NCBI RefSeq assembly: GCF_030445035.2
Contig: NC_080673.1
Span: 183,129,216-183,193,215 of the forward strand
Source of the DNA: Dasypus novemcinctus
Lineage: Eukaryota; Chordata; Mammalia; Cingulata; Dasypodidae
Direction: 5' to 3'
Length of the DNA: 64,000 nt
The notes under the pieces are model-generated. The model was not told where the DNA came from. It searched no databases and worked only from the letters and a program-made list of their open reading frames with translations. Within the stretch, counting starts at the first letter, position 1. Every line of letters begins with the position of its first letter. Made by a program: the position numbers and the translations under genes. Shown one piece after another: positions 41,990-52,775 of the stretch.

Positions 41990-42305
41990 GGGGAGTGGAT
42001 GTGGCTCAAGTAGTTGAGTGCCTGCCTCCCACATGGAGGTCCTGAGTTCGGTTCCCAGTGCCTCGTAAAAAAGACAAAAGAAAAAACGAGCAGACAATGA
42101 GAAAAAACAATGAGCAGACAATGAGCAGGAAATGAGCAAAAGAAAAAACCAACAAGAAGCAGACAATGAGCAAAAACAAAATGAGCAGGGAAAGGATAGG
42201 GCTCAAGCAGTTGTGTGCCCGCCTCCTACATGGGAGGTCCCAGGTTTGTTTCCTGGTGCCTCCTAAAGAAAAAACAGACAATGAGCAGACAATGAGAAAA
42301 AAAAA
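41990..42305 (+). mobile_element. Composite DAS SINE with GAGCAGACAAT tails
   Basis: Two tRNA-like heads (41990-42064 and about 42188-42265) are each followed by tandem AATGAGCAGACAATGAG-type repeats. The whole composite lies between AGTCATAATGAGG (41977-41989) and AGCCATAATGAGG (42306-42318), so the present pair probably integrated as one unit. Confidence 0.85.
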
Positions 42306-42319
42306 AGCCATAATGAGGC

Positions 42320-42680
42320 AAGTTCTGGCACCTTCTTCCTGTGGCCCAATAAGCTGTGCAAGATTGCTAAATCCTGAAGTATCCACAAGCCATAGAATAT
42401 ATTTCAGTGGAGAGCAGCTAAACAATACCATTTTGTAGTTAAATAAACTATGGTAAACCCACAAAATGTAATTCAATGCAACCATTGAAAATCATAATGA
42501 TGAGTCATGAATGACATATTATAATGTTACGTAGGGAAAGAAGCATGTGTGTATACACAATAACAGTAATTGACTTTGGGAGAAGGGATTATGGATAATT
42601 CTTTCTTGTTTTTTATATTTTCCCATGCTTCCCAAATTTTCTCCAATTAATACTCCTGATTTTTAGAATTAAAATAATAT
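42320..42680 (+). mobile_element. Old L1 3' end (L1ME-type)
   Basis: TATGGTAAACCCACAAAATG, AATGCAACCATTGAAAATCA, GTAATTGACTTTGGGAGAAG and TATATTTTCCCATGCTTCCC are typical of the L1 3' UTR of old families. Confidence 0.6.
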
Positions 42681-42689
42681 GTCAAACTA

Positions 42690-43084
42690 TCCATTGTTAT
42701 TGATCTCTTACAAAAAGCAATCCACAGGTGTCTTTCTGTAGGGTGCAATGTGTTCAGAAACCTTAGACCACTTTATCCCCCCATTTTCCATGGACACCCT
42801 GCCTCCTTGGGGCATGGTTTCAACATCGTACATCACACCCTTGAATGAGCTTAAGGTTTAAGGCTTTCCAGACAGCACCCTGGAGCCACCTTTCTTCCTG
42901 GCTTGGTATTTTCCACCGTGAGAGCTTAGAACAGAGGGAGGGAGGCATGATGCACAACTCAGCTAAGGATCTGCTAGGAATTGCTGGTTTCCTAGGAGCC
43001 TCCTCCAGCACCACTGAGAAGGCATTGCCTCTTTCCTCCTGATCCCCCGTAACTAGCCCTAGAATTAGAATTTACACTTTATTT
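42690..43084. other. Unique stretch
   Basis: No recognised repeat or gene. Confidence 0.45.
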
Positions 43085-43240
43085 TACAGAGGTCTTTTCC
43101 ATGCTTCTTTGGAGCAGCTCAACAACTCTTACCCTGTTTAACTCATGAGCAAACTTAGGTTTGGAATATTCCATGACTTCCCAAGTTCCCATGGCTAAAA
43201 GGGGCAGAAGTAGCACCTGAGTCTCAACTCTTCTAGCTCC
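43085..43240 (+). mobile_element. MIR
   Basis: AACTCTTACCCTGTTTAACT, GAGCAAACTTAGGTTTGGAA, ATGGCTAAAAGGGGCAGAAG and GCACCTGAGTCTCAACTC follow MIR order but are diverged. Confidence 0.5.
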
Positions 43241-43365
43241 AAATCTCTAGGGCTTTCCAGTGCAGCACCCTGGTGCCTGGGTGTTTCTTTTCAAAGACAT
43301 GCCCTGAGGGACTTCATGAGCCACAAGGAGCCACCCCATGCTGGTCTCAAGAATCTTTTGCTCTG

Positions 43366-43577
43366 TGGCTCAAGCAGTTAAGCACCTGCTTCCCACATGG
43401 GATGTCCTGGGTTTGGTTCCTGGTGCGTCCTAAAAACAAAACAAAACAAAAAAATAACGGGCAAACAGATGAAGAAACCAACTCAGGGGAACTAATGTGG
43501 CTCAGTGGTTGGTGCTGGCTTCCCAAATACAAGGTCCTGGGTTCAATCCCTAGCCCAGTACCTAAAAGAAAAAAAAA
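43366..43577 (+). mobile_element. Dimeric DAS SINE
   Basis: Monomer 1 (CTGTGGCTCAAGCAGTTAAG, GGTTTGGTTCCTGGTGCG), an A/C linker with GGGCAAACAGATGAAGAAAC, then monomer 2 (CTCAGGGGAACTAATGTGGC, GGGTTCAATCCCTAGCCC) and an A tail. The linker and monomer order are the same as at 26159-26381, so this is a defined dimeric subfamily and not a chance pair. Confidence 0.85.
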
Positions 43578-43596
43578 GTTTAAAAAAAGCATGATG

Positions 43597-44682
43597 AATA
43601 TAGCAGTTTGGCATTGTTTATGAACTGCAAAAATAGATGTTGGATTGTGTTTGTAAACTGGTCTGTTCCTCTGGGCATGATTAAATGATGATTAGGGGTG
43701 TGATTGAGCCACGTCAGTAGTCCCCTTGGTGGGCAGGGATTCACAGAGAAACCTACATGGCAGAGAAGAGAGTTGGAGTTTCTTGAGCTGGAACCCAGAA
43801 AGTAAACACCCAGGAGACGAAGAGGAATAGAGACAGCTCCATAGACACGGCAGACGCCCCGGGAAGAGAGATGAGCCATTCTCCTGAGAGTTCACAACTG
43901 GCCTTGCGGAGAGAGCAGAGCAGCTGAGCCTGGAGAGAATAGAGCCCTGGGGAGAGAGGCAAAGCCTAGAAAGCCTTATAGGCTGCAGCTGACCTTGTGG
44001 AGAGAAGAGAGCAGTTGAGCCCAGAAAGAAATGAGCCTTGGGATAGAGACTAGACTTATCCCAGCCTACAGCTGATATTGGAAGAAGCTGGGACCGTGAA
44101 GCCTTAAGAGGAAGAGGAAGACAACGTTGGCAGCCGTCTTGCTCCAACACATGGCAACAGACTTTGCTGAGGGAAGTAACATGCTTTATGGCCTGGTAAC
44201 TGTAAGCATCTACCCCAAATAAATAGCCTGTATAAAAGTCAATGGGGGAAACAGACTTTGGCCCAGTGGTTAGGGCATCTGTCTACCACATGGGAGGTCC
44301 GCGGTTCAAACCCCGGGCCTCCTTGACCCGTGTGGAGGTGGCCATGCGCAGTGCTGATGCGCGCAAGGAGTGCTGTGCCACGCAAGGGTGTCCCCCGCGT
44401 GGGGGAGCCCCACGCACAAGGAGTGCGCCCGTGAGGAGAGCCGCCCAGCGTGAAAAGAAAGAGCAGCCTGCCCAGGAATGGCGCCGCCCACACTTCCCGT
44501 GCCGCTGACGACAACAGAAGCGGACAAAGAAACAAGACGCAGCAAATAGACACCAAGAACAGACAACCGGGGGGGGGGGGGGGGGGAATTAAATAAATAA
44601 ATAAATCTTTAAAAAAAAAAAAGTCAATGGATTTCTGGTATTTTGCATCAGCACCCCTTTGGCTGACTAATACAATGAGAGA
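43597..44682 (+). mobile_element. Full MaLR-like LTR with DAS-III insertion
   Basis: It runs from about TAGCAGTTTGGCATTG through TTGGATTGTGTTTGTAAACT, GATTAGGGGTGTGATTGAGC, GGGATTCACAGAGAAACC, a long GA-rich section, GGCAGCCGTCTTGCTCCAAC, ACCCCAAATAAATAGCC and TTTGCATCAGCACCCCTTTG to GACTAATAC. The AATAAA at about 44219 is a probable polyadenylation signal. A DAS-III SINE sits at 44246-44622 within its 3' end. Related copies lie at 1-345, 18632-18792 and 53312-53604 (antisense). No internal viral gene is seen. Confidence 0.7.
44246..44622 (+). mobile_element. DAS-III SINE, full length
   Basis: Head GGCCCAGTGGTTAGGGCATC and GCGGTTCAAACCCCGGGCC, body GTGCTGATGCGCGCAAGG, GACAACAGAAGCGGACAAAG, G-run at 44569-44586, tail with repeated AAAT and an A-run. 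Target duplication GTCAATGG (44238-44245 and 44623-44630). Confidence 0.95.
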
Positions 44683-45235
44683 GACACTACACATCTACCA
44701 GAATGGCTAAAATTTTAGAGACTGACAGTACCCAGTGTTGGCAAGGATGTGCAGAAACTGGAACTCTTAAACATTGCAGACAGAAGAGTAAACCAGTTCA
44801 ATCACTTTGAAAAACTACTTGGCATAATCTACCAAGGCCAAACAAATGCCTGAGACCCAGCAATTCATCTCCCAAGTATATACCCAGGAGAAATGAGCGC
44901 ATATGTACACTACTATATATATATACATGAATGAATATAGTAGCTTTATTGATCCATGGCAAATATAGAAAACAAACTAATGACCTTGACAGGAGAATGA
45001 CATATCCATATGTGGAATACTATATAGCAATGAAAAAGAACAAACTACTGGTAAATGGAGTGACAAGGATGAATCCCACAGACATTACGTTGAGTGAAAG
45101 AAGCCAGACACGTAAGAGTGGAACACAATGTATCATTCGGCAATGTGCTGGAGCCAGCTCCTAATGGCTCATGAGAACTGATGGTTAAATTTTCAGGAAT
45201 TGTATGAGCCAACCATGAAGTATACCCTTTATTTA
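44683..45235 (+). mobile_element. L1 3' end, copy A
   Basis: L1 ORF2 end: CAGTGTTGGCAAGGATGTGC, CAATTCATCTCCCAAGTATA, TACCCAGGAGAAATGAGC, CATATGTGGAATACTATATA, AAGAAGCCAGACACGTAAGA. Ends in an A-rich run at about 45235. Broken frame. Confidence 0.8.
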
Positions 45236-46670
45236 AAAATTAAAGTACAGCCCCAAATAACCAAAACAATCAGGAAAAATAAGGGCAAAGAGGACTCATA
45301 TCTCTCAATTTCAAAACTTACTACAAAACTACAGTAATCAAAATAATGTAGAACTGACATAAGGATAGTCATATAGACCAATGGGATAGAATTGAGAGTG
45401 AGTCTCAAACGAGGAAAGAATAGTCTCTTCAACAAATAGTGCTGGGAACACTAGATATCCACATGCAAACAAAGGAAGTTGGATCCTACCACATACCAAA
45501 TACAAAAATTAACTCAAAATGGATGAAAAACCTAAACAATAAAGACTAAAACTATAAGATTCTTAGACAAAAATGGATACATTTTCATGACCTTGAATCT
45601 GGCAATGGATTATTAGATATGATGCCAAAAACACAAGCAGCAAAAGAAAAAAATAGATAAATTAATTTCATCAAAATTAAAGTCTTTTGAGCATCAAAAA
45701 GCTTACAAGAAAATTGAAAGGCAACCTACAGAACAGGAGAAAATATTTGGAAATCATGTATCTGATAAAGGTCTAATATTCAGAATATATAAAGAACTCT
45801 TAGAATTCAACAAGAAGAAGAAAGGCAAACAACAACATAATTTAAAAATAGGCAAAGGACTTGAATAGACATTTCTCCAAATATACAAATGGCTAATAAG
45901 CACATGAAAAGATATTCAACATCATTAGCTTTTAGGGAAATGCCACTTAAAAGAAGTACCATAATCTAATCCCAAAAAAAAAGAAGGAAAATAACAAGTG
46001 TTGGTAAGGGATATGGAGAAATGGGAACCCTCATATATTGCTGATGGGAATGTGAAATGGTTCAGCCACTGTGGAAAACAATTTGGTGGTTCCTAAAAAA
46101 GTTAAACACAGAGTTAACATATGACCCCACATTTCCACTCCTAGGTCTATATCCCAAAATTGAAAACAGGTATTCAAACAAGCACATGCATACAAATGTT
46201 CATAACAGCACTATTCACAATAGCCAAAGGCAGAAATAGCCCAAGTGTCCACCAGCAGATGAATGGATAAGCAAACTGTGGTATAGCCAGACAAGGGAAC
46301 ATTATTCAGCCACAAAAAGGAATGAAGTACTTCCTAGTAGGTGCTTTAATGGGACATACTTCCAAAACCATATAATAAAAGAAAAAAGCCAGATACAAAA
46401 GGGCACATATTATATTATTCCTTTTATGGGAAACATCCAGAATAGATAAGTCTATAGAGACAGAACCCAGAGTGGTCGCCAGGGGCTGGGGACGGGGGGT
46501 TATGGAGGAAAACTGCTTAATGAGTAAGGGGTTTTACTTTGGAGAGATGAAAATGTTTTGGAACTACATGGAGGTAGTGGTTACACAACATTGTAAAGGA
46601 ACTAAATGCCACTGAATTGTTTGCTTTAAAATGGTTAATTTTATGCTATATGAATTTCACCTCAAAAAAT
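45236..46670 (+). mobile_element. L1 3' end, copy B (1.4 kb)
   Basis: ORF2-derived: AAACTACAGTAATCAAAATA, ATAGACCAATGGGATAGAAT, AACTCAAAATGGATGAAAAA, CAAAATTAAAGTCTTTTGAG, ATTGCTGATGGGAATGTGAA, ATTCACAATAGCCAAAGGCA. Then 3' UTR: GAATAGATAAGTCTATAGAG, CACTGAATTGTTTGCTTTAA. It directly follows copy A in the same orientation. Many stops and frameshifts. No intact protein. Confidence 0.88.
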
Positions 46671-46725
46671 TGTTTTTTATAAAAACTATGTGTGTAGGGG
46701 TATATAGGAAGTATCTGTACTTTCT

Positions 46726-46884
46726 CTTTTTTTTAAGATTATTTTATTTCTCCTCACCCCCTCATCGTTCACACTTGCTGTGCTTGTTGTGTGCTTGTCT
46801 TCCTTTTAGGAGGCATCGGGAACTGAATCTGAGTCCTCCCATGTGGTAGGCAGGAGCCCAATCTCTTGGGCCACCTCTGCTCCC
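46726..46884 (-). mobile_element. DAS SINE, short
   Basis: Complement of a DAS-I/II copy: T-run and AAGATTATTTTATTTCTCC, then AGGAGGCATCGGGAACTGAA and CCATGTGGTAGGCAGGAGCC. Target duplication CTGTACTTTCT (46715-46725 and 46885-46895). Inserted just after the L1 end. Confidence 0.9.
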
Positions 46885-46895
46885 CTGTACTTTCT

Positions 46896-48269
46896 GTACA
46901 TTTTTTCCATTGATGTAAAAACTGCTCTAAAACTAAAGTTCAGTATTTTAAAAATTTAAAAATTAAAAACAGTATTACAAACCAAAAATCACTCAAATTA
47001 TATGAACTTAGAACTAAATATATTATATTTAAAACAAAGTTAATAATCACTAAAACTTATCACTTCCTAATTATATTAGTATATTGCAGTAGTTGTTACT
47101 ATTATCTCTTCAGTTGAGGCTGCTTATGTTGATTGTATTTGTGTCCTGGAGATATTAGGTGACGGTGAGTCACTGCTCACAGCTTCCTGACTCAATAGCC
47201 GGTGATCTCACGTTGATAGCTTGAAATCAGTGTGGTGATTGCCAGAGAAATTGACCAAAGCTACAAATCAGGGTCATTTGGGGATTGCTGTTAGGGCTGG
47301 GTTGAGTTGGCTTGGGTTATCAAGAGCCAGTTGTCAAACATTTACCTGCACGCCTCTCTTGGATTGCATTTGCATGAATTTCAAGAATAAAGAAAGCGAC
47401 CGGTCATTAGCTAGCAGGTGGCAGAGTAAGCCTTTCAGCCTAAGGAACTTGCCTCTCTTGCCTCTGCTCACCGCTATACCCTGCTGACAATAAAAAAATC
47501 AAAATAAGCTATTAAGTTGTTAAGTAATTAGCATCCTAATAACGTGGCGCCCACATCTGTGTCTCCATTACCTGTCCCTGTGAAAAGATAGACAGGGGAA
47601 AGTCCAACCATTTGGCCTCAATGACCTGCTTTCCTGCCCTCTCCAACGTGGCAGGCGCCTTGTGGAACTGGTGTGAAGTTAACTAAGGGTAATAAACATA
47701 GTTGATTGTAAATGATCCAAAAGAGGAATTTTTCCACAGATATGCAATTTGGTTGGTGGTCATGCAAGGCCACGAGAAACCCACAGATAATACCTTATCA
47801 CTGGACTGGCCCAGGTGAGTTCAGCCTCCCTAGCAAGGGATACTTGAGGTCTTAGCCTGCAGCCTGTAGTCCCTGGAAATTAGTTACCCTGGCTCCACCC
47901 TGTCTGAGCACGTAACTCTCATCACACTAGAGTAAATCTGCAGCGTCACGTGGGCAGAACGAAATTCACTCCCCTCTTCAACAGACTGGGGTGCTTTATG
48001 GGGCCATAGAGGACCTGAGCCGGGAGGTGCTGGACAAATCACAGAGTCCTCGCTTTTATGGGTGGCAGACTGAGGTGCAGAGAGGGGTTGTCCGAAGGGA
48101 CCCCACGAAATGGGTGGGGGATCTAGGACAAGAGCCCGCATCTCAGCCCCCCTTCCTTTGGCCTGCAACAGGGCACAACGTGTTTGGGGCCAAGACGCGC
48201 TTCTCCAGTATCTTAGGTGGTGCCCTCTGCGCTGTGACCACAGCCCAGCTCCACCACGACGGCTCAGCC
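46896..48269. other. Unique stretch with candidate conserved cores
   Basis: No repeat recognised over about 1.4 kb apart from weak MIR-like pieces near 48055. The segment 47235-47700 combines an ATTTGCAT octamer (GGATTGCATTTGCATGAATT), an E-box CAGGTG, an ATTA-dense run near 47500-47545 and little degradation. It is a candidate conserved non-coding element (inference). Confidence 0.4.
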
Positions 48270-48405
48270 TCAGCCGCGACAGTCGCTGAGTGCCGATTTT
48301 GTGCCAGCCCTGTGCCTCGAGCGGACCGGCTTGTTAGGTTCTGGATATGGGCAAAACAGGAGCCCTGTCTAATGCCAGCCACAGAGGGACCTGAAAAGAG
48401 AGTGT
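48270..48405 (-). mobile_element. L2 fragment, antisense
   Basis: CGCTGAGTGCCGATTTTGTG, CCAGCCCTGTGCCTCGAG and TGGGCAAAACAGGAGCCCTG follow the L2 complement. Confidence 0.5.
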
Positions 48406-49241
48406 AGATGGATCCGGAAAACACACCGAGGCCTCTCGGGGCTGCCGAGGGGTGCGGGGTCTCCACAGAGAGAATGGCATGGATCCCCCCCACCCCACGG
48501 GCCTGGGGCCAGAGCTAAGGAAAGGGGAAAGCAGAGCACAGGAGGCTGTGGCAGGGTTAAAGGCACATCGCCTCAGCCTCCTCCAAGGCCTTACTCGATT
48601 TCTCATCTTCCTGGACCTTCTCTCTTCTTCTCTCTACCATTTCGCAGAAGTCAAAGCGACATGGTGCAAAGGGGGTAGATTCTGGATTTCCCTGCCTGAG
48701 CCGCTGACCAATGTACCCACTGTCTCTAAGGGATATTATTTAAGTACACCTTATTTCAACTTCAAAAAATAAAATAACAGACAAAAGGCAGCTTAACACA
48801 TTATGGAATCCGTTACTGACCTATCAAATGGGGAGCTTCATGAGGTGTTAAAGGAAGGAGGGTATGCACATGGAGATGCACACTTGCACGCATATGCATG
48901 CACACACATGTCCTATTTTTGTGCGTGTGCTAGACTCACCAGCTAAAAAAGATTAAACTCTTCCTGTCGTCTCAATCCTTGCCTTTCCCACATCCACAGA
49001 AAGAGGGATGGAGCTTTGCTGGAATTTTGCCCCTGAACCCCACCTGTGGGCATTCTGGATTTTCAGGGCCCTTGATCTCCCAGCCTTTACACGAGATTGT
49101 CTGCTGGCCTGGAACGACCGTCTCCTGCCCCTTCTTTACCTGGCTAATTCCTACTAATATGTTAAGAATGAGCTCAAGAGCTCCTTCTTATCTTCCTAGA
49201 GATACTGTCCCCTACTTGGATCCCTGATCTGACCTCTTTCC
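48406..49241. other. Unique stretch
   Basis: No recognised repeat apart from a short CA/TG-rich run near 48870-48930. Overlapping frames on both strands lack domains. Confidence 0.45.
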
Positions 49242-49357
49242 TTTTTTTTTTAGTTTTATTTAATTTTATTTTTTTGTAGGGACCGGGCCTGGGGATTGAA
49301 CCCGGGACCTCGTATCTGGGAAGCCGGTGCTCAACCACTGAGCTCGACCAGCTCCCC
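49242..49357 (-). mobile_element. DAS-II SINE, short
   Basis: T-run, TTTATTTAATTTTATTTTTT, then head complement GGGGATTGAACCCGGGACCT and CTCAACCACTGAGCTCGACC. Target duplication GACCTCTTTCC / GACCTCCTTTC on either side. Confidence 0.9.
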
Positions 49358-49748
49358 GACCTCCTTTCTAACCACAGCCTTCACTCCTACGTCATAGCCC
49401 CAGGAGTGAGAGTTTCTGCTGTGAGGTCCCTTTCCTAACTGTGCACTCCTCGAGGCCAGAGACTGAATGTACAGGTCCAGCAGGGCACCTGGCAGCTGGT
49501 GGGTGCTGGAGAACAAAGACCCCAGCTCACTGTAAGGCCTTCCAGTGCACTCATTCACGCTGAAGTGGTGGTGGCTGGATGCCTCTCCCTGGTGGCTTTG
49601 CTTAAAGGAGAACCAAGGAAAAGACAACCTGCTAATGGTGCCATTTCAGGTACTAATGGAAGATACAGAAGTCCCAGGATGGGGTCCTTCCCAAGGAGAC
49701 AGAAGTTTTCAAACTTGGAGGAACTTCAAAGATTAGGTTTCAGTAGGT

Positions 49749-50162
49749 TTTTTTTAAAGATTCATTTTTTATTTATTTCTCTCCCCTTCCCTCCCAGTTG
49801 TCTTCTCTCTGTGTCCATTCACTGTGTGTTCTTCCATGACCGCTTCTATCCTTATCAGCGGCCCCGGGAATCTGTGTTTCTTTTTGTTGCGTCATCTTGT
49901 TGTGTCAGCTCTCCGTGTGTGTGGCACCATTCCTGGGCAGGCTGCGCTCTCTTTCGCGCTGGGCGGCTCTCCTTATGGGGCGCACTCTTTGCGCATGGGG
50001 CTCCCCTATGCGGGGGACACCCCGACATGGCACGGCACTCCTTGCGCGCATCAGCACTGCGCATGGGGCAGCTCCACGCAGGTCAAGGAGGCCCGGGGTT
50101 TGAACCGCGGACCTCCCATGTGGTAAGCGGGCGCCCTAGCCACTGGGCAAGCCCACTTCCCT
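49749..50162 (-). mobile_element. DAS-III SINE, full length
   Basis: Complement of DAS-III: TTTTTTTTAAAGATTC, TTTGTTGCGTCATCTTGTTG, GTGGCACCATTCCTGGGC, GCGCATCAGCACTGCGCATG, GGGGTTTGAACCGCGGACCT and GCCCTAGCCACTGGGCAAGC. The 225-codon frame at 49499-50176 is mainly SINE read through antisense and is not a gene. Confidence 0.93.
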
Positions 50163-51479
50163 CAGTTGTTTTTTGATTGTGCTCCATGGGTCCTTGAGGT
50201 TCCTGGAAAGTGTGGGAAGGGAGTGGCAAAACAGACAAGGGATGGATGATGCAGTCCCTCCCAAATCAAGAAAGGATGCTCTACCCCTCTCTGTTTTCCA
50301 TATTGGACTTCCGTAAGATTTTGTTTGAAGAAAGGGTTTTATGGCTAAAAATAAAAAACAGGCAAGCATTTATAAAGAACGAAAGTGAATAAAAAATACA
50401 ACAAACAACAAGCAAGCAAGCAAACAAAACAAAAAAACACATTGAGCTTGTCCAACTCATCCACGTCACAAAGTCAGTGGCCAAGCCTTTGGATTCTCGG
50501 GCCAGTGCTTATTTCCCTACCTGCTCTGGTCTCCAAAGCTCCAGGTCCCCAGCTGTTTGCCCTGTGGCAGCAAGGGCCTCACTGCACACTCCACGCCTCC
50601 TGTGTCCTCTGGCCACAAACCTCCCATTCCTACCTACCCCTTCCCAAATTCACCCTCCCTTAGAGAAGAGAGGACAGCTGACACATTGGTTTGATGGAAT
50701 GGGGGCTCAGATAGATTCTGTAGCTCGGACTTCGTAGAACCCAGGTTCGCCTCGCTCGGATATCATGAGCACTGGCGATGCAATATGGGCAATGGGCAAT
50801 ACATGTAGCAAGAGCGGCTCGGGGAGGATGACCTCGGACTGGGTCATGGGTGGGGGGAGACGCGGGCAACCACATGGAGGAGGGAGGGATTCCAGATAAA
50901 GGTTGGGGGACGATGGAGCGTGGGATTCGCAGGCAGCCCCAAAGCGAGACTCCGAAAACGTTTCTTGGAGCACTTGCTCCTCCTGCTAGCACCATTTGGA
51001 ATAATTCTCTCTCTCAAGTGTTAAGGTCCTTATATCAAATTAAATATTACCTACTGATCAGACCTGCCTGCAGCTGAGCCAAAGGAATAACACAAATAAA
51101 AAGCACAAAGGGTTCTATCATCCTGGGGGATGTTTTCTTTATTTGTGTCTTCAGGAAACCAGCTGACTTAAGACAATAATCCTTTAAGGATTTACCACCA
51201 ACTGCGACTGCAAATTACCAGAGGTGCCCCTTGAAAGCCCAAGACAAAACACTCCGCAGGGAGACAATAACTAGAGCTATTTCATTTTATGTGCAACTTG
51301 ATTCCTACAGTTCCCTTCCCTTCTAATTAAAAATAAAAATTTTTTTTTTTGCATTTTTTCCGCCTGAGACTTCAGCTTGTCTGTTACTGTTACTGTGGGA
51401 AACCCAGTCCAGTGACCTGTGCCCTAAACAGGCCAATTAAGCCAATTAAGTTATGCCAGGCATGCTCAATGAAGAATAA
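50163..51479. other. Unique stretch with a CpG-rich block
   Basis: No named repeat. 50725-50965 holds about 16 CpG in roughly 240 bp, unlike its flanks, and is not a DAS sequence. It may be part of a young LTR or a small unmethylated element. Confidence 0.4.
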
Positions 51480-52010
51480 TAGCGATAGCCAGTGCCCAGT
51501 GCTTCCCATGTGCTCCTCCACAGGAGAATGTGTTCAATCCACACAAGAATTCTATGGGTTAGTTACTATCAAATATCATCCTTATTTTACAGCTTCAGAA
51601 GCTCCTACCCTTTGACCTTCCTTCTAGGCTATTGAATTTACACCAAAGAAGTCAACTTCCTGCTCCAAACCTCACTGGTTGAAGCACAAGATCACAGCTC
51701 TTATGTCCCCTCTTACTCTGTCCTTCTCCCATCTGGAAATGACTTGTTTCTTGGCCACCATGTGCAGACGGAGTCTCAGGCCCTCTCCTCTCAACACGGG
51801 TAGAGTTCCTTCTTAAACACCATTCCCAGAACAGAACAGGTTTATCTATCTGCCACCTGCCCAGCAGGCAACAATGGAAACTGAGGCCCAGAGAGGTTAA
51901 GCAACTTGCTCAAGCGCACTCAGCTCTTGAGAAGCATAGCCGGACTTCCAGCTCGGGAAGACAGAGTCCAGCCCGCACCCTTAACCATGGCGCTACATTG
52001 TCTCAGCATT
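51480..52010 (+). mobile_element. MIR interrupted by a 283-bp block
   Basis: The MIR left part (51480-51597: CAGTGCCCAGTGCTTCCCAT, ATCCTTATTTTACAG) and right part (51876-52010: GAAACTGAGGCCCAGAGAGG, TTAAGCAACTTGCTCAAGC) are adjacent in the consensus but separated by 51598-51880, a block repeated at 53795-54081. Confidence 0.75.
51598..51880 (+). repeat. Duplicated block, copy 1
   Basis: Begins GAAGCTCCTACCCTTTGACC and ends CAGGCAACAATGGAAA. By hand alignment it differs from 53795-54081 at about 13 positions plus two small indels (about 95% identical). It lies inside a MIR, so it was inserted there. I do not recognise it as a named repeat. Confidence 0.9.
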
Positions 52011-52264
52011 TTGTAAACCCACAAACGAGGGTGCCTCCACTGGGGCTCAGCAGTATACCCTAGAGAGGGGGACACTGGCGCACCAGGAATTGGCTGGCCA
52101 GATTTAGAAAGAGCAAACCTTTCTTTGCACAGGGACTTACTTATTCTAAATTGTGGGCTAGAGCAGAGCTTTAGAGGTGGGAGGAAGGCGGAAGCCATTT
52201 CATCCAGAAACATGAAGCAAAGACAGGACAGGACTTGGCCATCGGGCCAACTACAGCCCTGTTT

Positions 52265-52720
52265 CTCCGCTCACTAAGTTTTGCTCAGTTGTGTTGAAAA
52301 TCATCTGATTTTCTCATCCGTACAAAAGGGAAAATAACATGAATCTCAAAGGTTTGCTAGGAGAACTAAACGAGAAGCCATGTGTAAAAGCCTCGGCACG
52401 CGCGGGGCACCTGGCACAGGTGACTGCCCTGCCCTTCCACCAGGTGAGGCGCGCTCTCTCGCCCCTGACCCATCCACGTCAGCTTCCAGAGCCCCCGCTC
52501 CCTCACAGCTCCTCCTCCACGGGGCGCGCCGTCCCACCTGCTCAGCAGGGCTTGCTGGAAAGAATGTGGACTTTGCAATCAAGCCAATCCAGCCTGGAAG
52601 ACGGACCCCGACGCTGAGCAGCGTTCGCTGGTATCACCTTGCGCAAGCCTCCCTCTTCTCCCGTGAAATGGAGATGCCAGGTGTTTCTAAGGACCCTTAA
52701 TGAGGATAAATGCCCGAGAG
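52265..52720 (-). mobile_element. Two MIR fragments, antisense
   Basis: 52265-52430 shows TGATTTTCTCATCCGTACAA and GGGGCACCTGGCACAGGTG. 52555-52720 shows GAATGTGGACTTTGCAATCA, CCAATCCAGCCTGGAAGACG, CACCTTGCGCAAGCCTCCC and CCGTGAAATGGAGATGCCAG. Both follow the MIR complement. Confidence 0.6.
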
Positions 52721-52775
52721 CAGTTATTCTACCCACGTTCCCCACTCCCCGCCTTTTTCTCCCCTCTGATCACAG

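Noticed and set aside
41990..42305. CRISPR-like array (spaced repeats)
   Set aside because: The repeats are SINE heads and tail repeats in a mammalian genome. No palindromic repeats of constant spacing and no cas genes.
45236..46670. Intact L1 reverse transcriptase
   Set aside because: Only the 3' third of ORF2 is present and it is broken by stops and frameshifts.
49499..50176. 225-codon open frame, the longest in the window
   Set aside because: Most of it is the antisense translation of a full-length DAS-III SINE. Similar peptides appear wherever other DAS copies lie.
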